In this document: piece after piece, positions 33,746 to 41,652 of the stretch | How the letters are laid out: the number at the start of each line of letters is the position of its first letter | Numbering within the stretch: the first letter of the stretch is position 1 | Assembly (NCBI RefSeq): GCF_030691135.1 | Contig: NZ_JAUYFA010000004.1 | Coordinates: forward strand, 1-49,307 | Length of the DNA: 49,307 nt | DNA from: Phreatobacter sp. | GTDB lineage: Bacteria; Pseudomonadota; Alphaproteobacteria; Rhizobiales; Phreatobacteraceae | Direction of reading: 5' to 3' | Translations under genes and position numbers: made by a program | Notes under the pieces: model-generated | The model's database searches: none | Told to the model about the DNA's origin: nothing | Seen by the model: the letters and a program-made list of their open reading frames with translations, nothing else

Positions 33746-34501
33746 CTATTCGCGCACGCCGTCGACATCCGGGGTCTGCCAAATCAGATGCTGGCCGCCG
33801 TCGACGGGGATGGTGACGCCGGTCACGGCCGTTGCGCCCGCGAGGTAGAGGACGGCCCGGGCGATCTCGTCGGGCGGGCTGCCGGTCCGCGTCAGGGTGG
33901 CGGCGGTCTGGCGGGCAAAATCCTCAGGACCCTGACGGTGGCCCTGGAGACTGGGGCCCGGCGCGACCGCATTGACGCGGATGCGGGGGGCCAGGGCCTG
34001 CGCCATCGCCACGGTGGCGGCGGCGAGCGCGGCCTTGGTCAGCGCATAGGAATAGAATTGCGGCGTCGGCTTCAACACCCGCTGGTCGGTGATGTTGACG
34101 ATGGAGGCGCCCGCGGGGGCCTGCGCGGCGAAGTCCTGGGCGAGGAAGGACGGGGTCTGGATATTGACACGGAACTGGCGGTTCCACACCTCGCGCGTCA
34201 GCGAGCCCAGATGGTCCTCGGCGAACTCGCTGGCATTGTTGACGAGCAGGGTCAAAGGCCCCACCGCGGCGCAGGCGCGGGCGACGAGACCGTCGACATC
34301 GGCCGGTTCGGCGAGATCGGCAGTGACCACGGCGGCGCGGCCGCCCGCCCCTACGATATGCCTCGCCAGTTCCTCGGCTTCGCCTTGCGACCGGTTGGCA
34401 TGGATAGCGACGGCATAGCCCGCTGCCGCCAGTGCCTCGACGATGGCGCGGCCGACCCGCCTCGCGCCGCCCGTCACCAGAGCCGTGCCGATCTCGCTCA
34501 T
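33746..34501 (-). CDS. SDR-family reductase with pteridine-reductase (FolM/PTR1-like) features
   Basis: A 251-residue short-chain dehydrogenase. The cofactor motif is TGGARRVG (10-17), that is TG-x3-R-x-G, the NADPH-binding form typical of pteridine reductases rather than TG-x3-G-x-G. The catalytic set is Asp139, Tyr152 and Lys156 with a 13-residue Asp-Tyr gap, as in PTR1, where Asp replaces the usual Ser. It may therefore reduce dihydrofolate or dihydropterins. I start at the ATG at 34501, with AGGGGA upstream; an ATG four codons earlier overlaps that site. It precedes uvrC by 26 bp and is likely co-transcribed. Confidence 0.82.
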   Translation of the reverse strand: MSEIGTALVTGGARRVGRAIVEALAAAGYAVAIHANRSQGEAEELARHIVGAGGRAAVVTADLAEPADVDGLVARACAAVGPLTLLVNNASEFAEDHLGSLTREVWNRQFRVNIQTPSFLAQDFAAQAPAGASIVNITDQRVLKPTPQFYSYALTKAALAAATVAMAQALAPRIRVNAVAPGPSLQGHRQGPEDFARQTAATLTRTGSPPDEIARAVLYLAGATAVTGVTIPVDGGQHLIWQTPDVDGVRE

Positions 34502-35034
34502 CTGCGTTCCCATCCCCTGGTGCCGCACGCGGCGACGACATGATCCCGGTGGTGCCGATATGCCACAGGCGGCGTTGCCGTGCCGGTCCCACATGGAGTC
34601 AGTATCGGCGGGGCCATCGACTTGCGCCCGGGGGTCCTGCCGCATTGCGTCATGCTCTACGCTGGCTCAGGGACCGCGGTTCACTTGCATGGCCCGCGGA
34701 AGGCCCGCCGGACGCCATGATTGCGACACATCACGCGGGAGGAATTCCAGCATCTATTCCGAGGTTTCAAATAAAAACTTTCGATTGCACGCGGAATAAC
34801 AGAATATTTCCTATTGTGTTCTGGCGCGATGCGCCTCAATTCAGCCAACAACCGATGAAAATGAACGCTCATGCCGTCGCCTGACGGCTGCGCATCCTTC
34901 GTTCGGTAACGCTCCATTAAGGACACGGCGAAGGAACACGCGATAATTCGAACGAATGCGGTTATGGATTGTTCACCGCATCACATCAGGGACGGGGCCG
35001 GTCGCCGGCATCGTTCGTGGGACAGGAGTTGACC
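34502..35034. other. Long divergent intergenic region, AT-rich in its middle
   Basis: 533 bp between the SDR gene and the outer-membrane protein gene with no convincing gene. From about 34730 to 34970 the base composition is much richer in A+T than the rest of the window (runs such as TTTCAAATAAAAAC and GAATATTTCCTATTG). This stretch should carry the promoter and control sites of the outer-membrane gene and possibly the SDR-uvrC promoter. It contains small inverted repeats (CAGAA/TTCTG around 34800-34823) but no motif I can name. The 81-codon frame on the minus strand here lacks a ribosome-binding site and coding bias. Confidence 0.6.
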
Positions 35035-35706
35035 ATGAAGAAGATCGTCTGGGCCGCGGCTGCAGCCGCCACGCTCGCCACCCCGGCCTTCGCCGCGGAT
35101 ATTCCGCGCCGCCAGCCGATCGCCGACGCCGTCTACGCTCCGGGCGCCCCGGCCGGCGTCTGGACCGGCTTCTCGATCGGTGCCCATCTCGGCGGCGCTT
35201 TCGCGTCGAACTTCCGCAACAATGCCGGCTACGGGCTCGGCAGCGCTTCGGGCGTCTTCGGCGGCCTGCAGGCCGGCTATGACTGGCAGATCAACCGCGT
35301 CGTGCTCGGCGTCGCCGGTGACATCTCCTACGGCAGCATCTCGCGCCGCTTCGTCGCGGTCGGCCCGGCCGTCGACGTCCGCGCCAGCGAGAACTGGCAC
35401 GGGTCGCTGCGCGCCCGTCTCGGCTATGCCGTGCAGGACAACCTGCTGCTCTACGCCACCGGTGGTCTCGCCCTCGGCCAGATCCAGGCCCGCGAACTCG
35501 CTCCGGCGGTCGCCCGCCAGACGCGGTCGCTCACCGGCTGGACGCTCGGCGTCGGCGGCGAATACATGTTCACCCGCAACGTCTCGGCCCTCGTCGAATA
35601 CCGCTACACCGACCTCGGCCGCTCGGCCTTCACGGCGCTCAGCGGCGCGCCGCGCATCGGCATGAACAGCCACACGATCCGCACCGGCGTGAACTACCGC
35701 TTCTGA
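35035..35706 (+). CDS. Omp25/RopB-type outer-membrane beta-barrel protein
   Basis: A 223-residue outer-membrane protein with a signal peptide (MKKIVWAAAAAATLATPAFA, cleaved near residue 20) and an eight-strand OmpA-like/porin-type barrel. VWTGFSIGAHLGGAF near the mature start and the GVFGGLQAGYDWQ strand are typical of the Brucella Omp25/Omp31 and rhizobial RopB group. The C-terminus ends VNYRF, with the final Phe needed for BAM recognition. AGGAG precedes the ATG at 35035, and a strong terminator follows the gene. Confidence 0.93.
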   Translation: MKKIVWAAAAAATLATPAFAADIPRRQPIADAVYAPGAPAGVWTGFSIGAHLGGAFASNFRNNAGYGLGSASGVFGGLQAGYDWQINRVVLGVAGDISYGSISRRFVAVGPAVDVRASENWHGSLRARLGYAVQDNLLLYATGGLALGQIQARELAPAVARQTRSLTGWTLGVGGEYMFTRNVSALVEYRYTDLGRSAFTALSGAPRIGMNSHTIRTGVNYRF

Positions 35707-35730
35707 TCCGCCTCACGCAGGCGTGTCCAC

Positions 35731-35765
35731 CGACGGCCCGGGTTCGCCCGGGCCGTCGTCGTTTT
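35731..35765 (+). terminator. Intrinsic terminator of the outer-membrane protein gene
   Basis: CGACGGCCCGGG (35731-35742) and CCCGGGCCGTCG (35747-35758) form a perfect 12-bp stem capped by a TTCG-containing tetraloop (35743-35746). It is followed by TCGTTTT. It lies 25 bp after the stop. Confidence 0.92.
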
Positions 35766-35819
35766 CAGACGTCCCGGTTGATCGGCCGCATTGCCAGCCC
35801 GGCCCCCGCGCTCTAGAAA

Positions 35820-36587
35820 ATGGGCATGGCGCTGACAGACTTGGCCAATCCGACACGATTTCTCGCGCTGGTCGCCCGCGCGCTGCCGTGGCTCGCCGCC
35901 GCGACCGCCGTCGTCATGGCCATTGCCTTCTACCTCGCCTTCTTCGGCTCGCCCGCCGACTACCAGCAGGGCAGCACCGTCCGGATCATGTATGTCCACG
36001 TGCCTTCGGCCTGGCTGTCGCTGTTCTGCTATGCGGTCATGGCGGTGGCCTCGATCGGCACACTGGTCTGGCGCCATCCGCTCGCCGACGTCTCGGCCAA
36101 GGCGGCGGCACCGATCGGGGCGGCCTTCACCTTCATCTGCCTCGCCACCGGCTCACTCTGGGGCCAGCCGATGTGGGGGACCTGGTGGATCTGGGACGCG
36201 CGGCTGACGTCCCAGCTCGTCCTCCTCCTGATGTATCTCGGCCTGATGGCGCTCTGGCGCTCGGTCGACGATCCCGGCCGGGCCGGCCGCGCCGCCGCCG
36301 TCCTGACGCTCGTCGGCACCATCAACCTGCCGATCATCAAATTCTCCGTCGACTGGTGGAACACCCTGCACCAGCCGGCCTCCGTCTTCCGCCTCGACGG
36401 CCCGACGATCCATCCGTCCATCCTGACCCCGCTGCTGGTCGCCGCCATCGCCTTCACCTTGCTCTTCGTCACGTTGCATCTGGCGGCGATGCGCAACGAG
36501 ATCCTGCGGCGCCGGGTGCGCGCCATGCAGATGGTCGCGGCGCAGCGCGAGATGCCGGCGGGCGCCGAGCCCGTTCCCGGGGAGTGA
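35820..36587 (+). CDS. ccmC: Heme exporter permease CcmC
   Basis: A 255-residue six-helix inner-membrane protein that loads heme onto CcmE for cytochrome c maturation (System I). The heme-handling tryptophan-rich motif is WGTWWIWDARLTSQ, flanked by the conserved histidines in MYVHVPSAW and WNTLHQPASV. Start could be the ATG at 35820 or at 35826. ccmD follows 8 bp downstream. ccmA and ccmB are not in the window. Confidence 0.96.
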   Translation: MGMALTDLANPTRFLALVARALPWLAAATAVVMAIAFYLAFFGSPADYQQGSTVRIMYVHVPSAWLSLFCYAVMAVASIGTLVWRHPLADVSAKAAAPIGAAFTFICLATGSLWGQPMWGTWWIWDARLTSQLVLLLMYLGLMALWRSVDDPGRAGRAAAVLTLVGTINLPIIKFSVDWWNTLHQPASVFRLDGPTIHPSILTPLLVAAIAFTLLFVTLHLAAMRNEILRRRVRAMQMVAAQREMPAGAEPVPGE

Positions 36588-36595
36588 ACGCCATC

Positions 36596-36778
36596 ATGTT
36601 CGGTTCCGATCCCCATACCGGCTTCATCTTCGCGTCCTATGCGGTCACCGTGGTGACGCTGGGTGCGCTCATCGTCTGGATCGTCGTCGACCACCGGACC
36701 CAGAAGACGCGGCTCGCCGCGCTCGAGGCCCGCGGCGTCACCCGGCGCTCGGCCCGCAGTGGGGGCGTGTCGTCGTGA
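36596..36778 (+). CDS. ccmD: Heme exporter protein CcmD
   Basis: A 60-residue small membrane protein with one transmembrane helix (about 12-32) and a basic cytosolic tail, the hallmark of CcmD, which stabilises the CcmABCE complex and releases holo-CcmE. It lies between ccmC and ccmG, as expected. Its stop overlaps the GTG start of ccmG (GTGA at 36775-36778). Confidence 0.9.
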   Translation: MFGSDPHTGFIFASYAVTVVTLGALIVWIVVDHRTQKTRLAALEARGVTRRSARSGGVSS

Positions 36779-37341
36779 CCGAGACGGCAGCCTCGGCGCC
36801 GAAGCGCCGCTCCTGGTTCGCCTACCTGCCGCTGGTGCTCTTTGCCGCTTTGGTCGCAGTCTTCGTCGTCGGTCTGCGCGGTGATCCGCAGCGGCTGCCC
36901 TCCGCCCTGATCGGCCGGCCGGCACCGCAGTTCGAACTCGCGCCCCTCGCCGGCATCGACCGCCCGGGCTTCCGCACCGCCGACCTCGCCGGCCATGTCA
37001 CGGTGGTCAACGTCTTCGCCTCCTGGTGCATCCCCTGCCACGAGGAGCATCCCTTCCTGATGGAACTGGCGAAGGACACGCGTATTCGCATCGCCGGGAT
37101 CAATCAGAAGGACCAGCCGGACAATGCGCGCCGCTTCCTCGGCCGCAACGGCAATCCCTATGCGCTCATCGGCGTCGATCCGGCCGGGCGTGCGGTGATC
37201 GACTGGGGCGTCTACGGCGTTCCCGAAACCTTCGTCGTCGGCCGCGACGGTACGATCCTGTTCAAGCATGTCGGGCCGATCACCGCGCAGGTCCTGGCAG
37301 GGATCATCCGGCCCGAGGTCGAGAAGGCGCTGGCGCGGTAG
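36775..37341 (+). CDS. ccmG: Cytochrome c maturation thioredoxin CcmG/DsbE
   Basis: A 188-residue periplasmic thiol-disulfide oxidoreductase anchored by an N-terminal helix (about 15-34). The active site is WCIPC (84-88), in SWCIPCHEEHP, and GVYGVPETFVVGRDG is the cis-proline region. It reduces apocytochrome c and CcmH before heme attachment. Translation starts at GTG in a GTGA overlap with ccmD. Confidence 0.95.
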   Translation: MTETAASAPKRRSWFAYLPLVLFAALVAVFVVGLRGDPQRLPSALIGRPAPQFELAPLAGIDRPGFRTADLAGHVTVVNVFASWCIPCHEEHPFLMELAKDTRIRIAGINQKDQPDNARRFLGRNGNPYALIGVDPAGRAVIDWGVYGVPETFVVGRDGTILFKHVGPITAQVLAGIIRPEVEKALAR

Positions 37342-37425
37342 AGCCGGCGCGACCTCCGCCGAATCGCCGGGATGCGCCGCCGGCCGCACCGCCGCACACT
37401 CCGCCGGATCCACCGGAGGACCGCC

Positions 37426-38202
37426 GTGACCGAACTCCTCATCGAACGCCACGGCCCGGTGGCGGTGCTCGTCCTCAACCGCCCGCAGGCGATGAACGCC
37501 CTGTCGCAGTCGCTGATCCGCTCGCTGACGGCCGCCGTCGCCGCCCTCGGACGCGACGAAACGGCGCGGGTCCTGGTGCTGACGGGTGCCGGCGAGCACG
37601 CCTTCTCCGCCGGCCTCGACCTGAAGGAGCTCGGCGCCTCGTCCGGCCTCCTCGGCATGGTGGAGGGCGGCGGCGAGAGGCCGAACCCGATCCGCGCCAT
37701 CGAGCAGTGCCCGAAGCCGGTGATCGCCGCGGTCAACGGCGTCGCCATCACCGGCGGGTTCGAACTGGCTCTCGCCTGCGACATCCTCATCGCCGCCGAG
37801 ACGGCGCGCTTCGCCGACACGCACCAGCGCGTCGGCGTCATTCCCGGCTGGGGCTTGAGCCAGAAGCTCGCCCGCATCATCGGCCCTTCCAGGGCGAAGG
37901 AAATGGCTTTCTCCGGCCGCTTCGTGACGGCGCCGGAGGCCAGCGCCTGGGGCCTCGTCAGCCGCACCGTGCCGCCGGGCGACCTGATGGCGGAGGTGCT
38001 GGCGCTGGCGGGCGAGATCGCCGAGGTCGATGCCGGCTTTCTCGCCGACTACAAGCGGCTGATGAACGAGGGTTACGACCTGCCTTTCGGCGAGGCGATG
38101 GCACTGGAGGCGGAGTGGTCGCGGCGCCACAACAGCGCCCTCGCGCCTAACGATCTTGCCGCCCGCCGGGAGGGCGTCCAGTCCAAGGGCCGGTCACGCT
38201 GA
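37426..38202 (+). CDS. Enoyl-CoA hydratase/isomerase-family protein
   Basis: A 258-residue crotonase-fold protein. The oxyanion-hole segments are HAFSAGLDLKELG and NGVAITGGFELALACD. The catalytic positions occupied by Glu in true hydratases read ITGGFELALACD (Glu present) and ADTHQRVGVIPGWGLSQ, where the second Glu is not obvious. The reaction (hydratase, isomerase or other) is therefore open. A GGAGGA site precedes the GTG start at 37426. It lies 84 bp after ccmG, probably an independent gene. Confidence 0.85.
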   Translation: MTELLIERHGPVAVLVLNRPQAMNALSQSLIRSLTAAVAALGRDETARVLVLTGAGEHAFSAGLDLKELGASSGLLGMVEGGGERPNPIRAIEQCPKPVIAAVNGVAITGGFELALACDILIAAETARFADTHQRVGVIPGWGLSQKLARIIGPSRAKEMAFSGRFVTAPEASAWGLVSRTVPPGDLMAEVLALAGEIAEVDAGFLADYKRLMNEGYDLPFGEAMALEAEWSRRHNSALAPNDLAARREGVQSKGRSR

Positions 38203-38294
38203 GCGGGGCCGGGCCTGCCGTCATCATCACGTCACGCGAAGAGGGTGTTGACGGAAGGGTCGCGTCGTGTCCAAGAACGCGCCGCTATCACATC

Positions 38295-38327
38295 CGGGTC
38301 CCGGCTTAGCCGCCGCGGACCCGTTTT
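38295..38327 (+). promoter_or_regulatory. Terminator-like hairpin in the homospermidine synthase leader
   Basis: CGGGTCCCGGC (38295-38305) pairs with GCCG (38312-38315) and GGACCCG (38317-38323), giving 11 bp with one bulged C and a six-base loop, followed by TTTT. It ends only 30 bp before the ATG of the next gene. That leaves no room for a full promoter after it, so a simple end-of-operon role for the upstream gene is unlikely to be the whole story. A weak -35-like TTGACG is at 38248-38253. Confidence 0.55.
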
Positions 38328-38356
38328 CAGTTTCCATGCAAGATCGGAGACCTCGC

Positions 38357-39793
38357 ATGAGCTCATGGCCCGTCCATCATGAAATCACCGGACCGATCGT
38401 CATGATCGGCTTCGGATCCATCGGCCGCGGCACGCTGCCGCTGATCGAGAGGCATTTCAAATATGATCAGGCGCGCCTGACGGTCATCGATCCGGTCGAC
38501 ACCGACCGCAAGCTCTTGGACGAGCGCGGCATCCGCTTCTTGCAGGCGCATGTGACGCGGGAGAACTACAAGGAGCTGCTGACGCCGCTGCTCACCGCCG
38601 GCGGCGGCAAGGGCTTCTGCGTCAACCTGTCGGTCGACACCTCCTCCGTCGACATCATGGAACTGTGCCGCGAGCTCGGAAGCTTCTACATCGACACGGT
38701 CGCCGAGCCCTGGGCCGGCTTCTATTTCGACGAGAGCATGGGTCCTGCCGAGCGCTCCAACTATGCGCTGCGCGAGCGCGTCCTGGCCGCCCGGGACCGC
38801 AATCCCGGCGGCATCACCGCGGTCTCCTGCTGCGGCGCCAATCCCGGCATGGTGTCCTGGTTCGTCAAGCAGGCCCTTTTGAACATCGCCACCGACCAGG
38901 GCATCGCCTTCACCGAGCCGAAGACCAAGGCGGAATGGGCGGCGCTGGCGGCGAAGGTCGGCGTCAAGGGCATCCACATCGCCGAACGCGACACCCAGCG
39001 CTCAAAGAAGCCGAAGCCGGCCAATGTCTTCGTCAACACCTGGTCGGTCGAGGGCTTCGTGTCGGAAGGCCTGCAGCCGGCCGAACTCGGCTGGGGCACG
39101 CACGAGACCTGGATGCCGGCCAATGCCGGCACGCACGAGACCGGCTGCGGCGCCGCCATCTATCTGCTGCAGCCCGGTGCCAATACCCGCGTCCGGTCCT
39201 GGTGCCCGACGCCGGGTGCCCAGTACGGCTTCCTCGTCACCCATAACGAGGCCATTTCCATCGCCGACTACCTGACGGTGCGCGATGCGGCCGGCAAGGT
39301 CACCTACCGGCCGACCTGCCACTACGCCTATCATCCGGCGAATGACGCGGTGCTGTCGCTGCACGAGATGTTCGGCGCCGCCGGCAAGCGGCAGGATAGC
39401 TGGCACATCCTCGACGAGAACGAGATCGAGGACGGTATCGACGAGCTCGGCGTGCTGCTCTACGGCCATGCCGGCAACGCCTACTGGTACGGCTCGCAGC
39501 TCTCCATCGAGGAGACGCGGCGCATTGCTCCCTATCAGAACGCCACCGGGATGCAGGTGACCTCGGCCGTGCTCGCGGGCATGGTCTGGGCGCTGGAGAA
39601 CCCGGAAGCCGGCATCGTCGAAGCCGACGACATGGATTTCCGCCGCTGCCTCGAGGTGCAGAGGCCCTATCTCGGGCCGGTCATCGGCACCTATACCGAC
39701 TGGACGCCGCTCGATGGCCGCCCGGGCTTCTTCCCGGAGGACATCGACACCTCCGACCCCTGGCAGTTCCGGAACATCCTCGTTCGCGACTGA
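38357..39793 (+). CDS. hss: Homospermidine synthase (Blastochloris-type)
   Basis: Uses NAD as bound cofactor to make homospermidine from putrescine (two molecules, or putrescine plus spermidine) in the cytosol. The 478-residue protein matches the well-studied Blastochloris viridis enzyme in length and wording, as I recall it: GFGSIGRGTLPLIERHF (Rossmann), SCCGANPGMVSWFVKQAL, KGIHIAERDTQR, and the C-terminal DIDTSDPWQFRN. The frame is open 30 codons upstream to a GTG at 38267, but the ATG at 38357 gives the known start with GGAG 8 bp upstream. A strong terminator follows. Confidence 0.95.
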   Translation: MSSWPVHHEITGPIVMIGFGSIGRGTLPLIERHFKYDQARLTVIDPVDTDRKLLDERGIRFLQAHVTRENYKELLTPLLTAGGGKGFCVNLSVDTSSVDIMELCRELGSFYIDTVAEPWAGFYFDESMGPAERSNYALRERVLAARDRNPGGITAVSCCGANPGMVSWFVKQALLNIATDQGIAFTEPKTKAEWAALAAKVGVKGIHIAERDTQRSKKPKPANVFVNTWSVEGFVSEGLQPAELGWGTHETWMPANAGTHETGCGAAIYLLQPGANTRVRSWCPTPGAQYGFLVTHNEAISIADYLTVRDAAGKVTYRPTCHYAYHPANDAVLSLHEMFGAAGKRQDSWHILDENEIEDGIDELGVLLYGHAGNAYWYGSQLSIEETRRIAPYQNATGMQVTSAVLAGMVWALENPEAGIVEADDMDFRRCLEVQRPYLGPVIGTYTDWTPLDGRPGFFPEDIDTSDPWQFRNILVRD

Positions 39794-39810
39794 GCGGAGC
39801 GAATTGCATG

Positions 39811-39847
39811 CGAAGGGCGGGCCATGGGCCCGCCCTTCGTGTTTTTT
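39811..39847 (+). terminator. Intrinsic terminator of homospermidine synthase
   Basis: CGAAGGGCGGGCC (39811-39823) and GGCCCGCCCTTCG (39827-39839) form a perfect 13-bp stem with a three-base ATG loop, followed by TGTTTTTT. It is 18 bp after the stop. Confidence 0.94.
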
Positions 39848-39863
39848 GGGTTTCATTGAAGGA

Positions 39864-40018
39864 ATGCCCCACCCGCACCCTCCCCTCTGGCGAGGGGAGG
39901 GGACTATGACGACCCGAACCGTCCGGGGCCGTCGAGCCAGGCTCGACCGGTGATAGAAGGCGCGACGCGGTAGTCCCCCTCTCCTCGCGCCAGCGAGGGG
40001 TGGGTGAGGGTGGGGCAT
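39864..40018. repeat. Palindromic intergenic repeat, copy B (complete)
   Basis: Begins ATGCCCCACCC and ends GGGTGGGGCAT. The outer ~45 bp on each side form an imperfect inverted repeat with the same pyrimidine/purine-rich wording as copy A (CCCCTCTCCTCGCGC...AGCGAGGGG). The centre holds a perfect 17-bp palindrome GTCGAGCC-A-GGCTCGAC at 39931-39947, whose first half is also in copy A. It lies between the convergent hss and pncC-like genes. No ORF or transposase is inside; it may act as a two-way terminator or a dispersed non-coding element. Confidence 0.8.
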
Positions 40019-40038
40019 GTCCGGCCTGTTACCGTCCC

Positions 40039-40530
40039 TCAACCCCGGCCTTCCAGCACATCCTCGAACAGCCCGAGCGCCGCGGCAGCGAAGGCGCGCA
40101 TGTTGGCGCCGCGGTCGGCCGATCCGGTGTGCAGCGTCACGGCTTTCAGCACCGGTCCGTCGAGGCCGAGGCAGGCATGGCCGGCGGGATCACCGTAGCG
40201 GTTGCCGGTCGGGCCCGTGGCGCCGGTCTCCGACAGACCCCAGGTGGCGCCGTGGCTCTCGCGGATGGTCTTGGCCATCAGCGCCGCCCAGGGCTCCGAG
40301 GCCGAGCGGATGCCGGATTCCACCATCTGGCGGGTCGAGATGCCGAGCAGGGCGTCGCGCGCCTTCGGCGTGTAGACCACGGCGCCGCCGAGATAATAGG
40401 CCGAGGCGCCGGGGACCGAGAGCAGGGCCGCGGAGATGAGCCCGCCGGCGGAGGATTCAGATACCGCCACGGTCTCCTTCCGTTCGACGAGCAGGCGGCC
40501 GATGCGGGCGGCGATGGCGTCGAGATCCAT
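40039..40530 (-). CDS. CinA C-terminal-domain amidase (NMN amidohydrolase PncC-like)
   Basis: A 163-residue stand-alone CinA-C domain. This family (PncC) hydrolyses nicotinamide mononucleotide to nicotinic acid mononucleotide and recycles pyridine nucleotides in the cytosol. Motifs: the serine-rich SESSAGGLIS near 25-35, YYLGGAVVYTP, and the GATGPTG loop in SETGATGPTGNRYGDP. The ATG at 40530 has GGAG 7 bp upstream; the long open frame above it is not protein-like. It is convergent with hss across the repeat. Confidence 0.9.
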   Translation of the reverse strand: MDLDAIAARIGRLLVERKETVAVSESSAGGLISAALLSVPGASAYYLGGAVVYTPKARDALLGISTRQMVESGIRSASEPWAALMAKTIRESHGATWGLSETGATGPTGNRYGDPAGHACLGLDGPVLKAVTLHTGSADRGANMRAFAAAALGLFEDVLEGRG

Positions 40531-40680
40531 GGAAGTCTCCGATCGAAGGCAGGCCGGCGAACCCTGCCCGAGCCGGCAGGAAGGCGCAACGCGGCCGTCG
40601 GAGGGAACCGCCAAGTCCCGCCGGGCGGTCTGATGGGCGGTCTCATGATCGGCTCCCGTCCGTCGCCTGGCATCGTCGCT

Positions 40681-40697
40681 TGGCATCCGTCTTGCCA
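40681..40697 (+). promoter_or_regulatory. Candidate sigma-54 promoter of the orphan ABC transporter
   Basis: TGGCATCCGTCTTGCCA: GG at 40682-40683 and GC at 40694-40695 with the required 10 bases between, matching TGGCAyg-N4-TTGC at most fixed places. The predicted start of transcription is near 40707, 39 bp before the first ATG. A perfect 18-bp palindrome (CCTGCC-N6-GGCAGG, 40563-40580) lies about 100 bp upstream, where an activator would be expected. Confidence 0.5.
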
Positions 40698-40745
40698 CGA
40701 CGAAGCGACATTCAGCGCCGCTGCGTCGCCCAGCCAGGATTTGCC

Positions 40746-41651
40746 ATGTCCCTCGCCCTCGCCGCCGTCGCTCCCGTCCATGACGACGACGCGGCTGCCC
40801 ACAAATCAGGCATGTCGCCGCTGGTGTCGCATACCCGGCCCTTCATCGAGTTCGAGAAGGTCTCGGTGCGTTTCGGCAAGGGCGACAGGCAGGTCCAGGC
40901 GCTGGCTGAGACGAGCCTTTCCATCCACGAGGGGGATTTCGTCGCGCTCGTCGGCCCCTCAGGCTGCGGCAAGTCCACCCTTTTGAAGCTGGTCGGCGAC
41001 CTGCTGAAGCCTTCTACCGGCCATGTCTTCGTCGGCGGGCGCGAACTCGGCGCGACGCCGATCCGCATCGGGATGGCCTACCAGAACTCGACCCTGCTGC
41101 CCTGGCTCACCATCCGCGACAACGTCATGCTGCCGCTGAAGATCGTGCCGCCATTCCGGTCGCAGTTCCGGGCCAAACGCAGGGGCGAGTTCCGCGACCG
41201 GGCCGAGGCGCTGCTGGCGCAGGTCGGCCTCGCCGGCTTCGGCGACAAGTTTCCCTGGCAGCTCTCCGGCGGCATGATGCAGCGGGCGAACCTCTGCCGC
41301 GCCCTCGTCCACGAGCCCGATCTGCTGCTCCTCGACGAGCCCTTCGGCGCCCTCGACCAGTTCACCCGCGAGGAGCTCTGGCAGATCATGCAGGAGCTGT
41401 GGATGGCGAAGAAGACCACGGTGCTCCTCGTCACCCACGACCTGCGCGAGGCGGCCTTCCTCGGCAACCGCATCTGCGTGATGAGCGCCAGGCCCGGTCG
41501 CATTCTCGACGATTCACCCGTGAGCTTCGCCCGGCCCCGTACCATCGACATGACCTACGAGCCGGATTTCGTGGCGCTGAACCAGCAGCTGCGCCGCCTT
41601 ATCGTCGAGGCCCGCGGCGGCACCGGCATCGTCCAGGCGGGAGGGCACTGA
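40746..41651 (+). CDS. NitT/TauT-type ABC transporter ATP-binding protein (no binding protein nearby)
   Basis: A 301-residue ATPase, paralogous to the one at 17411-18229. Walker [11 protein letters not shown]-loop AYQNSTLLPW, signature LSGGMMQR, Walker B LLLLDEPFGALD, switch His in VTHDLREA, and the SARPGRI tail are present. I use the ATG at 40746, with CAGGA 8 bp upstream; an ATG at 40812 is also possible and would remove an extra N-terminal arm. The permease gene follows after 1 bp. Confidence 0.92.
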   Translation: MSLALAAVAPVHDDDAAAHKSGMSPLVSHTRPFIEFEKVSVRFGKGDRQVQALAETSLSIHEGDFVALVGPSGCGKSTLLKLVGDLLKPSTGHVFVGGRELGATPIRIGMAYQNSTLLPWLTIRDNVMLPLKIVPPFRSQFRAKRRGEFRDRAEALLAQVGLAGFGDKFPWQLSGGMMQRANLCRALVHEPDLLLLDEPFGALDQFTREELWQIMQELWMAKKTTVLLVTHDLREAAFLGNRICVMSARPGRILDDSPVSFARPRTIDMTYEPDFVALNQQLRRLIVEARGGTGIVQAGGH

Positions 41652-41652
41652 C

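Noticed and set aside
34681..34926. An 81-codon minus-strand frame in the AT-rich intergenic region
   Set aside because: It starts at GTG without a ribosome-binding site, lacks the third-position G/C bias of neighbours, and has no recognisable features.
38267..38356. N-terminal extension of homospermidine synthase starting at GTG 38267
   Set aside because: The known enzyme starts at the residue equal to the ATG at 38357, which has its own good ribosome-binding site, and the extension would run through a strong hairpin. It is kept only as a possible leader frame in the findings.
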